From contig CASFJK010000013.1 of the NCBI GenBank assembly GCA_949295025.1, forward strand, positions 1 to 37,043: DNA of 37,043 nt, given 5' to 3'. The notes under the pieces are model-generated. The model did no database searches, was not told where the DNA came from, and worked only from the letters and a program-made list of their open reading frames with translations. This stretch comes from an uncultured Pseudomonadota bacterium. GTDB lineage: Bacteria > Pseudomonadota > Alphaproteobacteria > RF32 > CAG-239. Position numbers and translations under genes: made by a program. Below are positions 34,752 to 37,043 of this stretch, piece after piece (positions within the stretch are counted from its first letter, which is position 1; each line of letters begins with the position of its first letter).

Positions 34752-35465
34752 TTAATTAGCTTTCATTTTCAACTTCAGTTCATCCCATGTTGAATTAAAA
34801 TTTTTATACTTAAACAATTTACATAACATTTGATCAATAAATTCAATCTGTAAAGGAGTATTAGTTTTAAGGCGATTTAATATATCTAATATTTCAAATT
34901 CTTTAATCTTTTGTTGACTTTTATTTTGTTCCAATTTTGCTAATTCGTATTCATTCTGTGTTTTATCTAATAAATATATAGCCTCAGGAAATTTATTGAT
35001 TAAATTTTCTTCCATTGTCCAAAGTGATGATATCAGTTTAATTTCATCATTGTAATGTATTTTACAAAAGAAAGAGCTGCTTAAAAGTCCTGAATAATTT
35101 ACTAGATAACTTCTTATAGAATTTTCTTTGATTGATTTAGTGTAGTTGTCGTAATACTTTACCAATCCAAGTATTGAAATTTTTCCTTCAACAATATCTT
35201 TTTGCTCAGGAATATCTTTAATAAAGCGATTTAATAAACCGTATAAACTAACACATTTTATTCCTAAAGATATTATAATTTTTTCTTTTTCATAAAAATA
35301 AAAAATCAATGAAGAAAAAAGAGATATCAGAGAACTTCCGAATACTCCCAAGCAAATATTACAATAAAAATTCCATGAAGCATTGGTTGAAAAATATGCT
35401 GATAGCAATAAACTAGCAATCGACATAGCTAAAAATATATAAGTACTATTGCGGTAGACTTTCAT
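34752..35465 (-). CDS. Two-TM membrane protein with a cytoplasmic helical domain
   Basis: A 237-aa protein of unknown function. Two membrane segments (about residues 8-25 and 35-58) at the N-terminus are followed by a long charged helical region ending in a basic helix. This layout resembles SLATT-type and other small membrane effectors of bacterial immune islands, but I see no diagnostic motif. The ribosome site AAAGGTG precedes the ATG, and a TATAAT box lies 38 bases upstream on the minus strand. Transcribed towards the HUH gene. Confidence 0.78.
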   Translation of the reverse strand: MKVYRNSTYIFLAMSIASLLLSAYFSTNASWNFYCNICLGVFGSSLISLFSSLIFYFYEKEKIIISLGIKCVSLYGLLNRFIKDIPEQKDIVEGKISILGLVKYYDNYTKSIKENSIRSYLVNYSGLLSSSFFCKIHYNDEIKLISSLWTMEENLINKFPEAIYLLDKTQNEYELAKLEQNKSQQKIKEFEILDILNRLKTNTPLQIEFIDQMLCKLFKYKNFNSTWDELKLKMKAN

Positions 35466-35748
35466 TTTACACCTTTTTGTATAATTTCTTTATAATAACA
35501 ATATTATACCTACTTTCCTTACTATTTTAAATTATACACATTGTAAATATTGAAAATGCATATATGATTTAGTTAATATTAGATATTGTTATATTTAATG
35601 TTATTATATTTCCTATATTGTGGATAGCTATATTATCAAAATTAACCATGTTAATTACAAGAATTTTTTGATAAATATTAAATAAAAAGATTACAATCGG
35701 AAAATTTTATATATGATTTTTTTCATTTTATCATGATATAAAAAACAC

Positions 35749-35777
35749 AACCTCATTCCGATTGAAAATTAGGTTAA
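35749..35777. repeat. 29-bp dispersed element, copy B
   Basis: Same length and ends as 33534-33562 (AACCTCAT start, AATTAGGTTAA end). Its function is unknown. Confidence 0.55.
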
Positions 35778-35831
35778 TTGTTTGAAATTTCATAAATATC
35801 TTGTAAAATCATATCACATATCTTCATAAAC

Positions 35832-35902
35832 AACCCGTGGATAACCGAATTTGATAAAAGTAATAAAACCTATACCAAATAAAAGTATTGTATCCACGGG
35901 TT
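35832..35902. repeat. 12-bp perfect inverted repeat with 47-base spacer
   Basis: AACCCGTGGATA and TATCCACGGGTT. The arms carry GTGGATA, close to a DnaA box. It could be an origin element, operator pair or the ends of a tiny mobile element. Confidence 0.6.
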
Positions 35903-35985
35903 AAAAAATGAGATGTTTAAAATAACTTATTGTCGTTGATGTTAAGAAGTTAAAATATCATATTTTATACGGATACAAAAATATA

Positions 35986-36016
35986 TTGATTTTATTATAA
36001 CTAAAATATAGTCTAA
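35986..36016 (+). promoter_or_regulatory. Promoter-like motif shared within the island, copy 2
   Basis: TTGATT, 15 bases, TATAGTCTAA, 35 bases before the start at 36051. See copy 1 at 31979-32009. Confidence 0.4.
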
Positions 36017-36050
36017 CACTAAATATCATTGTATAAATTAAGAGGTTGCA

Positions 36051-36887
36051 ATGTTTCATTTTACTCTTTTTAGTAAGATAACTGTTGTTCTAACAGTGTT
36101 TTATGTTTTGTTTGCCATACTTGTATCTTGCGACGATGGATTTGACATTGAGACCTTTATATATTGGTTATTTCCGTTAATAACAGTATTAAGCCTGTTA
36201 TGGATATTGGGCAAAGAAAAAATAGTAAACTATCTAAAAGCCATTAAGAGCTCTTTTTCTAATATTCTAATACCAAATTATTTTCAATTAGCAGGATGCA
36301 TAACAAGAAAAGTTTTTATTATACACTCTTTAATCCTATTATTGCTATCCTCATGTATTATGGGAGTATTGATATTGTATAAATGCTTATTGGGTGTTTA
36401 TATATTAAGTGTAGTTTGTATATTTATATTTAGTATTTTAGCAATCAAACGAATACATGATACAGGAAATTCAGCATACCAATATCTAGTGCTATCTATA
36501 ATAGCACCTCTAGCTACCCTCTTTGCAATAAAAGATGAAGAAATTTCAGTAATTGCTAATATCGGAACGTTATGTGGTTTTTATCTATTCATATATACTT
36601 TCTGCATTGCTTTTATTGGTTCAAAAAATTCTAAAAATAGAGTGAAATATAAATATGAAAAAATATTGTTTATATTTGGAATTTGTATTTATATAATTAT
36701 GGCAATTCTATCTTATCAAAATACACAAACACAAATTAAAAGATATAATTATACATCTACAGAAACTAGATATGTGCCTCATAATAATTACAATCAACTT
36801 CAAGATATAGATAGTTGGGAAAAGCTATCTCCTGAAGATGAATATTTTCTTCTAGGGACTGGATCAGTTAAATCTTATACTGATTAA
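36051..36887 (+). CDS. DUF805-like multi-pass membrane protein
   Basis: A 278-aa protein with six or seven membrane segments. The segment LAIKRIHDTGNSAYQYLVL fits the DUF805 signature (RlHDtGxS...). It has an N-terminal two-helix extension and a soluble C-terminal tail (about residues 225-278). Function unknown; DUF805 proteins are small membrane proteins of unclear role. The ribosome site is GAGG with ATG 5 bases on. It lies in the mobile element and has the same promoter-like motif as the proteinase gene. Confidence 0.78.
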   Translation: MFHFTLFSKITVVLTVFYVLFAILVSCDDGFDIETFIYWLFPLITVLSLLWILGKEKIVNYLKAIKSSFSNILIPNYFQLAGCITRKVFIIHSLILLLLSSCIMGVLILYKCLLGVYILSVVCIFIFSILAIKRIHDTGNSAYQYLVLSIIAPLATLFAIKDEEISVIANIGTLCGFYLFIYTFCIAFIGSKNSKNRVKYKYEKILFIFGICIYIIMAILSYQNTQTQIKRYNYTSTETRYVPHNNYNQLQDIDSWEKLSPEDEYFLLGTGSVKSYTD

Positions 36888-36913
36888 TGTTTTATATTAC
36901 AAACCTTGTTGTT

Positions 36914-37043
36914 TTAATATTCGTGAGATAGCATAATCGCCATAACTCGGTTGGTTATATTTGGATTACATGGATTTTCTGAATAAAATCGATAATTTTT
37001 ATCATAATAATCAATTTTCCAATAAATTTGTTCTCCTTTATAG
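36914..37043 (-). CDS. DUF3768 family protein, C-terminal end (partial)
   Basis: Only the last 42 residues lie in the window. IYWKIDYYDKNYRFYSENP and then TNRVMAIMLSHEY match the conserved end of DUF3768, a family common in alphaproteobacterial plasmids and mobile elements. The family function is unknown. The gene begins to the right of the window. Confidence 0.83.
   Translation of the reverse strand, partial: YKGEQIYWKIDYYDKNYRFYSENPCNPNITNRVMAIMLSHEY

Larger units (their letters stand above)
35466..36050. other. AT-rich gap with repeats and DnaA-box-like sites
   Basis: 585 bp without a gene. It contains the second 29-bp element (35749-35777), a 12-bp inverted repeat (35832-35843 and 35891-35902) and three sequences one base from a DnaA box (35620-35628, 35836-35844, 35890-35898). 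A promoter-like motif precedes the next gene. Confidence 0.5.

Noticed and set aside
31909-37043. Second copy of the tRNA-Leu 3' end as right attachment site
   Set aside because: I searched by eye for the T-arm and CCA-end sequence and found none; the right boundary must lie outside the window.

Overview
The window looks like the chromosome of an AT-rich, flagellated alphaproteobacterium carrying a younger mobile island at its right end. Two tandem flagellin genes beside flbT, a regulator essentially confined to Alphaproteobacteria, give the class. The divergent anmK/tyrS pair and the psd-pssA pair fit it. I cannot name the genus. A host-associated lifestyle is suggested, but not proven, by the low GC, a eukaryote-like (type 2) isoleucyl-tRNA synthetase and a Bacteroidota-looking lipoprotein.

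Layout. 1-3327 (minus strand): two flagellins and flbT. The first flagellin runs off the left edge and lacks 26 conserved N-terminal residues that its neighbour has. 3438-5686 (plus): a small helical protein translationally coupled to an ABC-F ATPase of the Uup type. 5683-8717 (minus): a run of an unknown membrane-anchored protein, a HAD-IIA protein with a lost nucleophile, tcdA and a TatD nuclease. 8773-9864 (plus): alanine racemase, ending at a bidirectional terminator. 9912-15488 (minus): two large proteins of unknown function (580 and 1216 aa), with a membrane segment and coiled-coil or repeat regions. 15683-19481 (minus): ileS and a small lipoprotein. 19482-20104: a gene-free stretch rich in hairpins. 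20105-22544: anmK and tyrS, divergent. 22654-28467 (plus): an unknown protein, then a four-gene bat (aerotolerance-type, von Willebrand A) operon without the usual moxR and DUF58 genes. 28514-30003 (minus): pssA and psd, the phosphatidylethanolamine pathway.

From 30174 onward the character changes. A tRNA-Leu(UAA) with its own promoter and terminator is followed directly by a tyrosine recombinase. The rest of the window is visibly more AT-rich, with long gene-free gaps. It holds an SDH-family Clp-fold serine proteinase gene split by one in-frame stop, a 66-aa overlapping ORF, a palindrome cluster, a probable HUH replication/relaxase-like protein, a two-TM membrane protein, a DUF805-like membrane protein and the end of a DUF3768 gene. 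I read this as an integrative element in the tRNA-Leu gene whose far end lies outside the window. Small dispersed repeats (a 29-bp element twice, a shared promoter-like motif twice, a 12-bp inverted repeat) occur only inside this element.

The most interesting points are the flagellin with an in-frame deletion, the nucleophile-less HAD protein, the two large uncharacterised proteins, and the island's HUH protein with nearby palindromes that could be its origin.
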